This document shows positions 45,428 to 61,926 of a stretch of 64,000 nucleotides of DNA, in pieces. How positions within the stretch are numbered: the stretch's first letter is position 1; each line of letters starts with the position of its first letter. The position numbers and the translations under genes are program-made. Origin of the DNA: Linyphia triangularis (Eukaryota; Arthropoda; Arachnida; Araneae; Linyphiidae). The notes beneath the pieces were generated by a model. That model was not told where the DNA came from. It saw only the letters and a program-made list of their open reading frames with translations, and ran no database searches. Location: contig OZ021727.1 of the NCBI GenBank assembly GCA_963978545.1, forward strand, positions 44,119,385 to 44,183,384, given 5' to 3'.

Positions 45428-45512
45428 TAAAATTTCGTAGCGAAGCAAAAGTATTCTGCTAGTCACCTATAAATTCTACTAGCTGAGTACCTGTGCTTCA
45501 CTACGAAAATTT
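45428..45512. repeat. near-perfect hairpin, 36-bp arms
   Basis: 45428-45463 (AAAATTTCGTAGCGAAGC, continuing) and 45477-45512 (ACTAGCTGAG, continuing to CACTACGAAAATTTT) are reverse complements with a few mismatches around a 13-base loop. The arm resembles a repeat terminus (CTAGCTGAGTACCYGTGCTTC type) that I believe is common in arthropod genomes. Confidence 0.75.
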
Positions 45513-46580
45513 TCTATATGCGTTTTAGCAAACAAAAAACATTCTACATTTCAGACGTTTGATCGAATTTCAACCCCTGAAAATTGGTTTATCGAAATCA
45601 GAATACCTTACTTTCTTTATACTTGCCCTTGTTGGCATATGTACATGATTGTGAAAAGTGTGTGTGTGGTTTGGAGAGGGAGTGAGGGATGGGGGGAGAG
45701 GGGGTGGTGTGGAAAGTCGTATTTTTCAGGCTGCACTAACATTTTCTACCAAGAGCCGCCTCTGCCCGGTGCTCTGTAGAACCCAATCTACGTCTTTGTT
45801 TAACTCGCTTAATATAATCCAAAACATTTTTTTCCGTCATTGAGGAAGAATTGCCATAATGTCTTCTGCAACCATATTTTCTGACATTGGGAGGAGACAA
45901 CGAAAAGTCCAGTACAAGAGCAATGAATGAGAAATTCTCCTAACAACACACATCACTCCCATCTAGAAGTTTTTTAAATTTAATGAAAGAGAGATATTGT
46001 TTGATCCTCTACCGTGCGTTAACTTCGATGAATGGTTCAACATAATTAGGATGGCGGGAAAAGTAGCTAGCGAGGATTTCAACGTCCTTGAGGTTTTGTT
46101 TTCAAGCTGAAATACTACTATTACATTCACCTTAAAATAAACTTTGATATTTTTTTAACATCCTGGTGATTGAGTATTTATTAGTGTGAAACTTGTCATA
46201 TTTGGACGAAATTGCTTTGCCTGCAAAACTGCTTCGTTGAAAAACCGTAAGTATTTTAACAGTATCAACGTTAAAGATAAAGTTGGTAATTTGGCTGCAA
46301 AGTCTTGCTTTAGAGATGCAAGTGCTTGCTTTAGAGATCCATTAAGTTTTTAAGAAACAACAACAGCAACTTTGAAATGCTTTTTTACATTTGACGACTG
46401 AGAGACAAAGGACATTGTTTTCGTGCTTTGTTTAACAATAGAGGGAAAACTGGAAAGTTTTGGGCGTTATTGACAGTCTCGCGGAGCTGTAATCAGCTAC
46501 AAAAAATTCGTTTAAAATAAACTAGTTGCTGCAAAAGCTGAAATAGAAGCAAAAGAAAAAGAGCTGAAAAATAAAAAGCA
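45513..46580. other. non-coding stretch
   Basis: No gene was recognised. A G-rich patch lies at 45655-45715. Confidence 0.5.
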
Positions 46581-46581
46581 A

Positions 46582-46857
<276 letters not shown>

Positions 46858-48219
46858 AAAAAAATGTTAAAAAGAAGCCAAGCGAATGAAACAAACCTAA
46901 TAAGACTGTTATTTGATGATGGCAATGAATCTTAAGAAGACACAGTGTGCCCCTACTACAACAAAAGTTTTTCAGCTTCAATATCACAAAAACTATGGAT
47001 CCATTGAAAAATGTGTTTCTTGTATCCACTTATTATGATTTAGAACTAAAAGAAAACAGATCTTCTTCTGTTGACGAAAATTGCAATGAATTATTATTTA
47101 AATGCTGTAACTTTTCGATAGAATTGTTTTTTAAACTTTATTTTTATAATTCATTTTTGATTTTTAAACTTTTCTTGCGTTGATTGCTGTCTGTGATGTA
47201 AGGTGATTGAAAAATTTTCCTGTATGAAAGGACAGTTGAAGTGTATACTAAGTACAGATACAGATATAACTTAAAATACTTCAACATGTTTTATTTTTTA
47301 CTTTTACTGCATTCATTAAAAGTGTGTTTTATAAAATAAATTATATTTATTTACTTAAGAGAAACAAAACAAGTAGATATTTGGGCTAGCCAAGTTTTAA
47401 AAATTTAAGCATCCAAGATTATTACTGCTAAATAACGTAAGATTATTACTGCTAAATGACAATAATAATTTGCTTTAAGATAGGTTCTTTTTATATTGAG
47501 TTAATTACCATACCACACTCTTAAAACAGTTTTTATTTGTTTCAAGAACTTTCATTATCAATGTCATGGGCAATTTCAGCATCCATTTTACTACATTACA
47601 TCCCAATTTATTAAAAGATAGCAACTGTTAAAATAAATATTTATTATGTCTTTTCTAAAGCAAATTTTTAGTAGCCATTATTATAACTACCAAAGGTAAT
47701 GACGGCCTCCCGAATGGTGACAACAATTATGAGGCATAAAAATGCTTCACAGTTTCTACCGGCTCATTTAATAGCTTTTAAAAGAAGAGTAAAATGATGA
47801 TGGAAAGAAATAAAACAGATTTTTTGAAAATAAATAACCCAATAATAGTTTTATGCCAACTATAAAGGCTCAATAAAGGATTGTTTGATTAAGATCTTCA
47901 AATATGTCAAGTCAAACAATTATATTGTGGAAATTCCAATTTAACATCGCTATTATTTTTATTTACTTGATTTAAATTGCATTCATCGTATTGACTCTTG
48001 GATAATTTGACTTAAAGATAATATTTAGCATTAAATAATACTTAGTACAGCAATATTTAGAATATTTTATAGAGTTTATATAAAATTGGTATGGCCATCA
48101 TATATTTGTTGGAGGTTTCAGTTTTTTTCCAACTTCGAGGACAGTTTTAGGATGATGAACTTTCCCCTGGAGCTCTCGGAACAACTCTCAATCACGAAAC
48201 TCATTCATGCCGAAGATAT
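46858..48219. other. A+T-rich non-coding stretch
   Basis: No gene was recognised. The 78-codon frame at 46947-47183 has no domain. Confidence 0.5.
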
Positions 48220-48700
48220 ATAAAACGTTCGAAACTATTCGAAAACGAAATGGTAATGAAAAGTAAAGTTAATCCGTTTTTGATAAAATTAGATTTATAA
48301 GTCAATCGGATGATTATAAATCGGATTCTGCAATTAGTTTCCAAATATTTTCATTGGATGACTCGTATTCGCCATTTAATTGGAGAAAATCTGATGACTA
48401 TTTTCAGTTTGAAGTTTTTATGGCAAGTACTTCTCGAACACCCAGATTGTTGAAATTTGGCTTAGATCACCCTGACAAGTGACCAAATTTCACTCAGGAG
48501 AAAAATCGTAATTGTGAAGCTTAGAAAAATCGTTCGAAATTACATTTGAAAATCGAGCTGCTTTAAAAATAAAATCTGTTTGATTTTTTTGAAAAGAAAG
48601 TAAGTATACTGATCAACCGAATGATCCTAACCAGATTTAGGAATTAGTTTTCTAAATTTTTATTATATGACCCATAAGTACCATCCAGGTAGCATAGAAG
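48220..48700. repeat. diverged tandem duplication, offset about 310 bp
   Basis: 48225-48385 and 48532-48690 share the order CGTTCGAAA, then CAA(T/C)CG(G/A)ATGAT, then GCAATTAGTTT/GGAATTAGTTT, then ATATGACYC or GGATGACTC. Divergence is high. Confidence 0.5.
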
Positions 48701-48829
48701 TATTGGCTTATGTCAAAAATAGGGTCAATCTTGGCCTAAACTCGAGTATCGTTCTAAGAAACACGTTTTTTTTTTTATTATTTATTATTATTTTTTTAAT
48801 TTAAAACTCTGCATCAACATTTCAAAATT

Positions 48830-48965
48830 TCCAGCATATTTTATCCAACACTGGGAGAGATTGGCCAAGATCCATAATAACGGTCCGTTTACAACGGTTC
48901 ACATTAGGATTGGCCAATGTCGAGCGGTATTGACCAGCGTATTTGTGCTATTGGATATATGAATG
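48830..48965 (-). repeat. fragment shared with the interior of the 19.6-21.7 kb element
   Basis: In reverse complement this block reads ACGCTGGTCAAT, CATTGGCCAATCC, AACCGTTGTAAACGG, TGGCCAATCTCTCCCA and TTGGATAAAATAT. This is the same order as in 20195-20330. The inverted termini of that element are absent here. Confidence 0.55.
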
Positions 48966-49395
48966 GCTGAAACGTGTTTGATGTCTTTTTGTGGTTTCAA
49001 GAGAAAGCCATATTTTTATGCAATATATAAAGAGATTGAAGTTTATGTGACTTTGGCACATAAGTTAAAAACACGTATGATGATAAGCAAAGAGCTTTAG
49101 AAAGTTATGTAAATTTTTTAAATTTAGCTATTACAGTCTTCTTCTAATAAAGCAATCTAGTCCGAAGTCTTTCCCTTACAATAAAATCGTTAGCGGTTTC
49201 AAGTTTTGTCTATCTTTCTGTATTGAATGAATTCGAAAGATTGTTCGAGTTGATGGTTTAAAATTTTTTATGGTGCCGGAACAACACGTATGTTATACTA
49301 TCTAAAATAATCGTAAAAAAAATAAGGATTACTGTGAGCAATCCAAATTCAAATGGGTAATGCCTTCCGTATATATTCTTTCTGGGAATTCTGGG

Positions 49396-51125
<1,730 letters not shown>

Positions 51126-51163
51126 TGCCATGGAACAAACATTACTTTCTTTGTTCCATGGCA
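51126..51163. repeat. perfect 14-bp inverted repeat, 10-base loop
   Basis: TGCCATGGAACAAA at 51126-51139 and its exact reverse complement at 51150-51163 flank the loop CATTACTTTC. Confidence 0.9.
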
Positions 51164-52850
51164 AACCTGTGAAAATCGAGACTCTGTGTTGAGACATGGT
51201 AATACAAGCGGTTGCAAGCGATAGGATGTCATGTCGGGAAGCTGAATACAAAGTTTTAAAAATCTGACTTGCACTGCCGAGTTTAAGAATTTGTTGCTTT
51301 TGGTCAAGATAAGGTTTTTTTCACCGTCTACAGTGAGATTCGAATTTTTTTTTTCTTCTTTTCATTTCAGGAAGAATGGAATCTAGCACAATATCTGATT
51401 GAATGATTTAAACTAAACTATGGTACAACGGTTTCTGGAAAGAATTTAGCTTGAGGAGATGCTAAAATTAATGCAATTAAATATTCGCAGACATGGGATT
51501 CTGAAGAAAAGCTGTTGAACGCTGGCCGCAAGACTTCAGAACCAGGAATTAAGATCTTTTAACTGCGTCACCCAGAATTCATAAACCTGTCTTGTGAAGA
51601 AGTTATTATAAAATTATGCTGAAGTATTGTCGTGACACGCTGATGTTGGTGCATCATCAATCTGGAATATTAACGAAACAGAGCTATCCATAGTTTACAA
51701 TCAGCCTAAAGTATTTGCTGTGAAAAACGTCACAGTACTTTGTAACTGAAGTACTTCAGTGAGGAAAAGAAGTGTAGTTTCAACCCGTGGAATCAAGAGT
51801 AAACTCATAAGAAGCTGGATACTAAAGAATATATACTTCTAAAAGTATTTGGAAAATGATGTATAAAAATTTTGTGTCAATAGTTATAGAAAAGTTGACA
51901 CTGCTACATTCAATGTCGCAAAAGATTAGATTGGGCAATCCAAAATTTGTGAAAAATGACATGCATGAGTACGAGGTTGAGAAAAATTACATTTTCAAAT
52001 TACACACTCTTAGAGTGGTGTGAGGCACTGCCAAGAAAGCCAAAAAAGTTTTCTTTTTCATTCGAAGAGTTTGATGTTTATTGAATTGAATAATGTTTAA
52101 TTTTAATCCAAATTTTCTTTCAATTTAAAAATTCGTTTCAGTTTTTATTTACACAGAGAGTGCATTATTGTTTAAAAGTATTTGGTAAGATTAGAATTAT
52201 ATGGATATATTTTTAAGTTATTAAACAGTGACTTTGTTTATTCAGAAATTGTTCTATTTATTTGATACCATTGGTAGATTCAAATTTCTTAGTTACCAAC
52301 TTCGTTGTCAGGTTTGTCGTTTAAAAGACTGATGTTAAAATATTAGGATTTTTGTATTAAAGTTTTTATAAAATTTATAGGATCAAGTATATTTTCTTTC
52401 TCTCTCCCCCCCCCCCATAGTTATCTCTTGACTAAATGTAGAAGATGGGTGTTTTACCTAGAACCAATTTTTGAGGGGGTCTACAATTTATTTTTTAATT
52501 ATTATAATAAACTTTTTTTGAAAATCAAAAATATATAATGATGTAGACAGATAAATTCTCAATCAAAGAAAATTATTGCGAAGTTTCTAGGAGCAATAGA
52601 AACATTTACAGAAATAAAAATGTAAAAATGTACCTCTGGTAAGGCAATCTCTCCTAATTGCAACTTGTTGAAGTGATTTTGAGTTGAAATTGAGTTTTCC
52701 TTACGACGACGAGTTTTACAACCAAGAAAAAACAAAACAAAAAAAAAAACAAAAAAAAAACCACATCGATTTCGTGACATTGACTGTAAGCTTTGTTTTA
52801 GTCTTCAAAACCTAATGGTATTGTAAGCGACTATAGAAGCGAGTGTAAAA
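51164..52850. other. A+T-rich non-coding stretch
   Basis: No gene or element was recognised. A C-run lies at about 52406-52418. Confidence 0.5.
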
Positions 52851-52990
52851 GTGTTGAAATCTCCTAAAACTTGATAGAATCATTGAATGGACAATGAGAG
52901 TGCCAAATTTCAGCTCGATTGGATGACAACAAATGAGTTAATTAGCACTAGATTTGCCTGCCACACAAACACACTAAATCGAAGTTAATG
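52830..52990 (+). repeat. dispersed repeat fragment (GATTGGATGAC core)
   Basis: It contains AACTTGATAGAATCATTG, TTTCAGCTCGATTGGATGAC, GAGTTAATTAGCAC and CACACTAAATCGAAGTTAA. The order matches the arms of the 41.7-43.3 kb fold-back element. Confidence 0.7.
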
Positions 52991-52992
52991 TT

Positions 52993-53076
52993 AAAAAAAA
53001 AAAAAAAGAAAAAACAAAAAAAAGAAAAAAAAAGAAAAAAAAAAGAAAGGAAAAAAAAAGAAAAAAAAAAAAAAGA
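52993..53076. repeat. polypurine tract (A-rich with G)
   Basis: About 80 bases almost entirely A and G on the plus strand, directly after the dispersed repeat and just before the hairpin array. Confidence 0.85.
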
Positions 53077-53189
53077 AGTGAAATCTGAAATTTTTAAGAT
53101 TAAGGTACAACTATGATTCATACTAACTTTTCCTTTGATGATTTGAATTTCGAAATGTATTTTATCTTTTTCGAGGTAAAGAAGTGTAA

Positions 53190-55960
53190 TATTTCTCATA
53201 GTCACCACTTTTCAAAGACAAATTGTATTTTGGTGGAGTCCTGCAGTCGCTTATTAGCCATCACTTTAAAAAAGTAAATTTCTCCTTCGATGTATAATAA
53301 ATCCAGTTTTCTATTTAGGAAGAAGTGCAATTTCTCATTGTTTCCCATTCAAAGAGAAATTGCCCTTCTTAGTGGTTCGCTTCTTGATCATCACCTAAAA
53401 AAGTTTTATTATTTGAAAAATGCCATTCGAAAGATTACTAGTGTGCATTCATAATTAATATTAACTTTTAATGCGTGACGTCCTCGTTTTATGTAAATTA
53501 TGTCTTACATTTGTGCCGAAGAAGAAGTTTAATTTATTATTATTATAGAAATTGTGCATGTTCATGGTATTCTTTAAATGGTTCTGTAAAATCACCTAAT
53601 TTTCTGTGTTATTGGGAAATATACAATTTAAAAGATTATTAGTGTGATACAATAATTCAAAATAACATTTAGTTTCATAACTTTTCCTTCGATAAATTTG
53701 TCTTCGTCTTCTATTTTAGAATAAGTGTGATTTCTCCAATTCAATTTAAGAATTAAGCTTTTCCTTTCAAAGAGGAGTTTCATTTATTAGTGGTGTTCTG
53801 CAGTGTTTTTTTTTTGTCATCATCTCAAAAGAATATTATAATTTGAAATATGCAATTCATAAGATTATTAGTGTGCAATCAGGATTCATATTAACTTTTA
53901 CTTTGTGACTTCTTCTCTGTTTATGACAATCTTCTACTTAAAAAGACGCGCAATGTCTCTTTGTCTCCCCTTTCAAAGAGAAATTGCACATCTTTATGAT
54001 GTCCTTCAGTTGCTTCTTGTTCATCACCTAAAAATGTATTATTCTTTAAATTATGCAATTTAAAAGATTTTTAGTGTGTAATCATGAATTATATTAACTT
54101 TTAATTTTATTACTTCTCTTTCAATGGATCCAGTCTTTCATTTCATAACTAGTGCAATTTCTCATTGCTTCTCTTTTCAAGAGATATTGGATATGTGGTA
54201 TAAAGCAGCCGTCTCCTGATTTTCACTTAAAAACTATATTATTTGAAATTAGCAAGTTAAAGGATAATTAGTTTGTAATCCTGCATTATACTAACTTTTA
54301 ATTTCATAACTTTTTCTTCGATGTATCCAGTCTTTTATTTGAGAAGAAATATAAGTGCAGTTAGACATTGTCTCCCATTTCAAAGAGAAATTGCACTTTT
54401 TAATGTGGGCTGATCTCATTTCTTGTCACCAACATAAGATGTTATTAGTTGAAATATGCAATTTAAAAAAATATTAGTGTTCTCAGGATTTATACTAACT
54501 TTTAATTTGCGATTTATCTTTCGATTTATTTGTGTATCTTGTCTTTCCTTTGAGAAGCCTTTTTTCCATAGCCTGCCATTTCAAAGAGAAATTACATATC
54601 TTCATGGCAGGCGTTTCGTGTGCATTTTTTTTTATTCTTTGAAATATGCAATCAAAAAGATTATAAGTGTACAATCAGCATTAATAATAACTTTTACCTT
54701 GTGACTTCACCTTCACTGTATATCACTGTCAACAATTCGATAATAACAAGTGCAATTTTTTATTGAATTCTCTTTCAAAGAGAAATTGAGCATTCTTCAT
54801 GGTGTCTTTCAGTTGCTTCTTCATCAACTAAAATGTTTTATTATTTGAACTATGCAATTTAAAAGATTTTAGTGGGATCAGGATTTATACTAACTTTTAC
54901 TTTGTGACTTCTCCTTCGATGTATATACCCTGCTTTCCCTTGGAGAAGAAGTGCGGTTTCTCATTGCGTGCCCTTTCAAAGATAAATTGCACATCTTCGT
55001 GGTATCCCTGCAGTCGTTTCTTGTACATTACCTAAAAGAGATTTATTATTTGAAATATTCAATTAAAAAAATTATAAGTTTACGATCGGGATTCATAATT
55101 TTTTTTTTTACTTTGTGACTTTTCTTTATATATCAATGTCTTCAATTAAATAAAAAGAAGTGCAATTTCTCATTGCCTCCCCTTTCAAAGAGAAATTGCG
55201 CATCTTTATGGTGTTCTTCAGTTGCTTCTTGTGCATTCTGTAAAATGTATTATTATTTGAATTATGTAATTTAAAAGATAAGTAGTGGTGTTATCATTAT
55301 TCATACTAACTTTTAGTTTGATGACTTCTCCTTCAACGTATCTTTTCTTCCATTTGATAAGAAGTGCAATTTCTCATTGCCTCTCTTTTCAATAAGAAAT
55401 TGCACATCTTAGTGGTATCCCGCAATCATTTCTTAAATTTCACCCAAAAAAGTGTTATTACTTGAAATAAGCTTTTCAAAAGATAATTTGTTTATAATCA
55501 TGAATTATACTTACTTTCAATTTTAATCAATTCGATCATCATATGTAAAAAGATTTATTATATGGAGTATCTAATTGTAAAGATGATATTGTATAAATAT
55601 GATTAATTTCAAATTTTTTCTTATTGCCTTTCAAAACGTGTAGTATCTTTTATTTAAGGTAAACTTCAATTCGTTATTGTTTGCACTTTTCAATAAGAAA
55701 TAGAATTTCTCTGAAGCATCCAGTAGTCTCTTTTTGATCTTCATCCAAATATTTCTTTTAAATATGTATTTGGAAATTGTAGTACTTTTAAAATATTTTT
55801 AATACTAACTTATTTTTTATGACTTGTCCAGCTCTATTTATTCAGTATTTTCTTTTTGGTGAAGAAGGGAAATTTGTCACTGCTGTCAGTCCGGTGAGAA
55901 ATTGCTGTCCTTTGAAGTATACTACAAAAATCCTGCATTTGATCTTCACCAATAAACAAG
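53190..55960. repeat. tandem array of about 200-bp units, each built round a hairpin
   Basis: AAAGAGAAATTG (or variants) recurs at about 53211, 53351, 53549, 53766, 53974, 54175, 54380, 54578, 54773, 54974, 55184, 55388, 55690 and 55895. Most spacings are 195-217 bp. A unit contains AAGAAGTGCAATTTCTC, about 18 bases, then GAGAAATTGCACATCTT. After this come a CTTCAGTTGCTTCTT segment, GAAATATGCAATTTAAAAGATTAT, and an ACTAACTTTTA-TTTGTGACTTCTCCTTCGATGTAT segment. The two quoted arms pair over about 17 bp. Outer copies are more decayed. No open frame follows the period. Confidence 0.88.
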
Positions 55961-56483
55961 TATTGTAAAAAATTGAAAGTGGTTTTTAAGCAAGTATCGG
56001 TGAGCATTTTTCAACTTACGACAGATTATGAAAAAACAATCAATTAACGATTTATCCTATCAGAATCTATTGAATGATTATACTTTATGATCTTAAACTT
56101 ATAAATATCCTAACAAAATACTAAATAGTTATCTTATTTATTGGTTATTAACTATTAACAACTAGTAATCATTTTATTATATGCCTTAATTACTGATTTT
56201 TATCTGAACTATATTAAAACATGCTTTATGCGCATTTCGCATATGTCAACGAAAGTTTCTCGCACTAGGTTCGCTAATTACCGGGAATTTTTTTAAAATT
56301 CCTAATTATTGTTAATGATATGACTTTTTAATCTATAAAGATAAATATTACAGTATTAATTTTCAATTAAATATCTGACCAGGTATGACAAAAGTGTCAT
56401 ATAACATGTTAGAAGAGTTTTTTTAATTACTATAACTGTTAATGCCTAATTTACTTAATTCTTATTTGAGGTTTGGTACAAAG
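55961..56483. other. A+T-rich non-coding stretch
   Basis: No gene or repeat was recognised between the hairpin array and the 23-bp minisatellite. Confidence 0.5.
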
Positions 56484-56662
56484 AAATCCTAATGGTCTTT
56501 AAATCTAAATCCTAATGGTCTTTAAATCTAAATCCTAATGGTCTTTAAATCTAAATCCTGATGGTCTTTGAATCTAAATCCTAACGGTCTTTAAATCTAA
56601 ATCCTAATGGTCTTTAATTCTAAATCCTAATGGTCTTTAAATCTAAATCCTAATGGTCTTTA
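56484..56662. repeat. 23-bp minisatellite, about eight copies
   Basis: The unit AATCCTAATGGTCTTTAAATC plus two bases repeats with a 23-bp period. One or two substitutions occur in the middle copies. Confidence 0.95.
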
Positions 56663-56708
56663 AAACTCATTTATTAGAACTTTCGCGAAGAGATTGTTGT
56701 TTTGGGGA

Positions 56709-56711
56709 AGG

Positions 56712-56746
<35 letters not shown>
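56709..56746. repeat. poly(A) run
   Basis: About 37 uninterrupted A residues shortly after the 23-bp minisatellite. Confidence 0.9.
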
Positions 56747-56748
<2 letters not shown>

Positions 56749-57119
56749 CGAGTATTTGATACAAAAAACTATAATCTTTTTTAAGACAGTAAAAAAAAAT
56801 GACTATGGTTCTTGCGTATTGCAAAACCTAAGACTAATTTTAATAAAACCTTTAAAATAAATTACAATTTTTAAACTCTTTTAGCTATTCAAAAATAGTA
56901 TTTTATTATTTCAGACCTATCCTATTCTTTCAGACCTAGTTGCCTATAACATCTCTATGCACAAAGCCCATGCTTTCATTCAAAAATTAATTATCTGGTC
57001 TTCATAAGTTAGAAAAGGAATGGTCAAAATACTGTAGATGTCAATATCTAAGATATTCGCATATAAAGTTTTGAGATTAGAAATGGAATATGATCTTCAA
57101 AGAACTTAGGTTTTGAGAG

Positions 57120-57310
57120 GATATTTCGCTCGATTGGATGACGGCAAGTGGGTTAATTAGCTATTCGAAGCGACTACAGAAACGTGTGTGAAAGTTACCT
57201 TTTAGTGACAGACCCGAAAACTTTATATAATGCATTGTCATTGACAAGGATCTTATCTGACAAGTTTCACTCGATTGGATGACGGCAATTGGGTTAATTA
57301 GCACCCCGAA
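57120..57310 (+). repeat. two adjacent copies of the GATTGGATGACGGCAA repeat
   Basis: TCGATTGGATGACGGCAA followed by GGGTTAATTAGC occurs at about 57129-57161 and again at about 57271-57302. Between them the text (CCTTTTAGTGACAG, ATAATGCATTGTCATTGAC) matches the arm of the 41.7-43.3 kb fold-back element. A tRNA B-box-like GGTTCGAGTCC lies just after it at 57329-57339. Confidence 0.75.
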
Positions 57311-57442
57311 GATTCTTCCCTTCCAACCGGTTCGAGTCCCATGTAAGGCAAGGGTGTTTGTAAATGCATGTTGGCTTGTCAAATGACGAATGTTTCGGCG
57401 CATTATAGTCCTCTTGTTGCTGACTGTGTCAGATAATCGGAA

Positions 57443-57691
57443 ACCAACCAACCAACCAACCAACCAACCAACCAACCAACCAACCAACCAACCAACCAAC
57501 CAACCAACCAACCAACCAACCAACCAACCAACCAACCAACCAACCAACCAACCAACCAACCAACCAACCAACCAACCAACCAACCAACCAACCAACCAAC
57601 CAACCAACCAACCAACCAACCAACCAACCAACCAACCAACCAACCAACCAACCAACCAACCAACCAACCAACCAACCAACCAACCAACCAA
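57443..57691. repeat. (AACC)n tetranucleotide array, about 62 copies
   Basis: Perfect CCAA tetranucleotides over about 249 bp. Because 4 and 3 share no factor, every frame is open and reads as NQPT or VGWL repeats; these are not proteins. Confidence 0.98.
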
Positions 57692-57785
57692 AGTATTTTA
57701 TATTTCAAAAACTAATGTTACTTTTAGTTATGAAGTCATCACATTAAATTTATGCATATGCTTTAAAGAATTACGAAGATAGGTA

Positions 57786-57788
<3 letters not shown>

Positions 57789-57857
<69 letters not shown>
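57789..57857. repeat. (AT)n microsatellite
   Basis: About 69 bp of uninterrupted AT dinucleotides. Confidence 0.97.
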
Positions 57858-61803
<3,946 letters not shown>

Positions 61804-61805
61804 AG

Positions 61806-61838
<33 letters not shown>

Positions 61839-61853
61839 TAATAAAAAAAAAAA

Positions 61854-61860
<7 letters not shown>
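61804..61860. repeat. (AAT)n and A-rich simple repeat
   Basis: About eight AAT trinucleotides followed by A-rich sequence. Confidence 0.9.

Positions 61861-61863
<3 letters not shown>

Positions 61864-61924
<61 letters not shown>
61864..61924. repeat. (AT)n microsatellite
   Basis: About 60 bp of uninterrupted AT dinucleotides. Confidence 0.97.

Positions 61925-61926
<2 letters not shown>

Noticed and set aside
53190..55960. CRISPR-like array
   Set aside because: Units are about 200 bp, diverged and contiguous rather than short identical repeats with unique spacers, and the genome is eukaryotic.
57329..57339. tRNA gene suggested by GGTTCGAGTCC
   Set aside because: The flanking bases do not form a T-stem and no A-box or acceptor stem is present.
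57161..57782. WLVG/NQPT repeat proteins up to 176 codons
   Set aside because: Produced by the CCAA tetranucleotide array; no real coding signal on either side.
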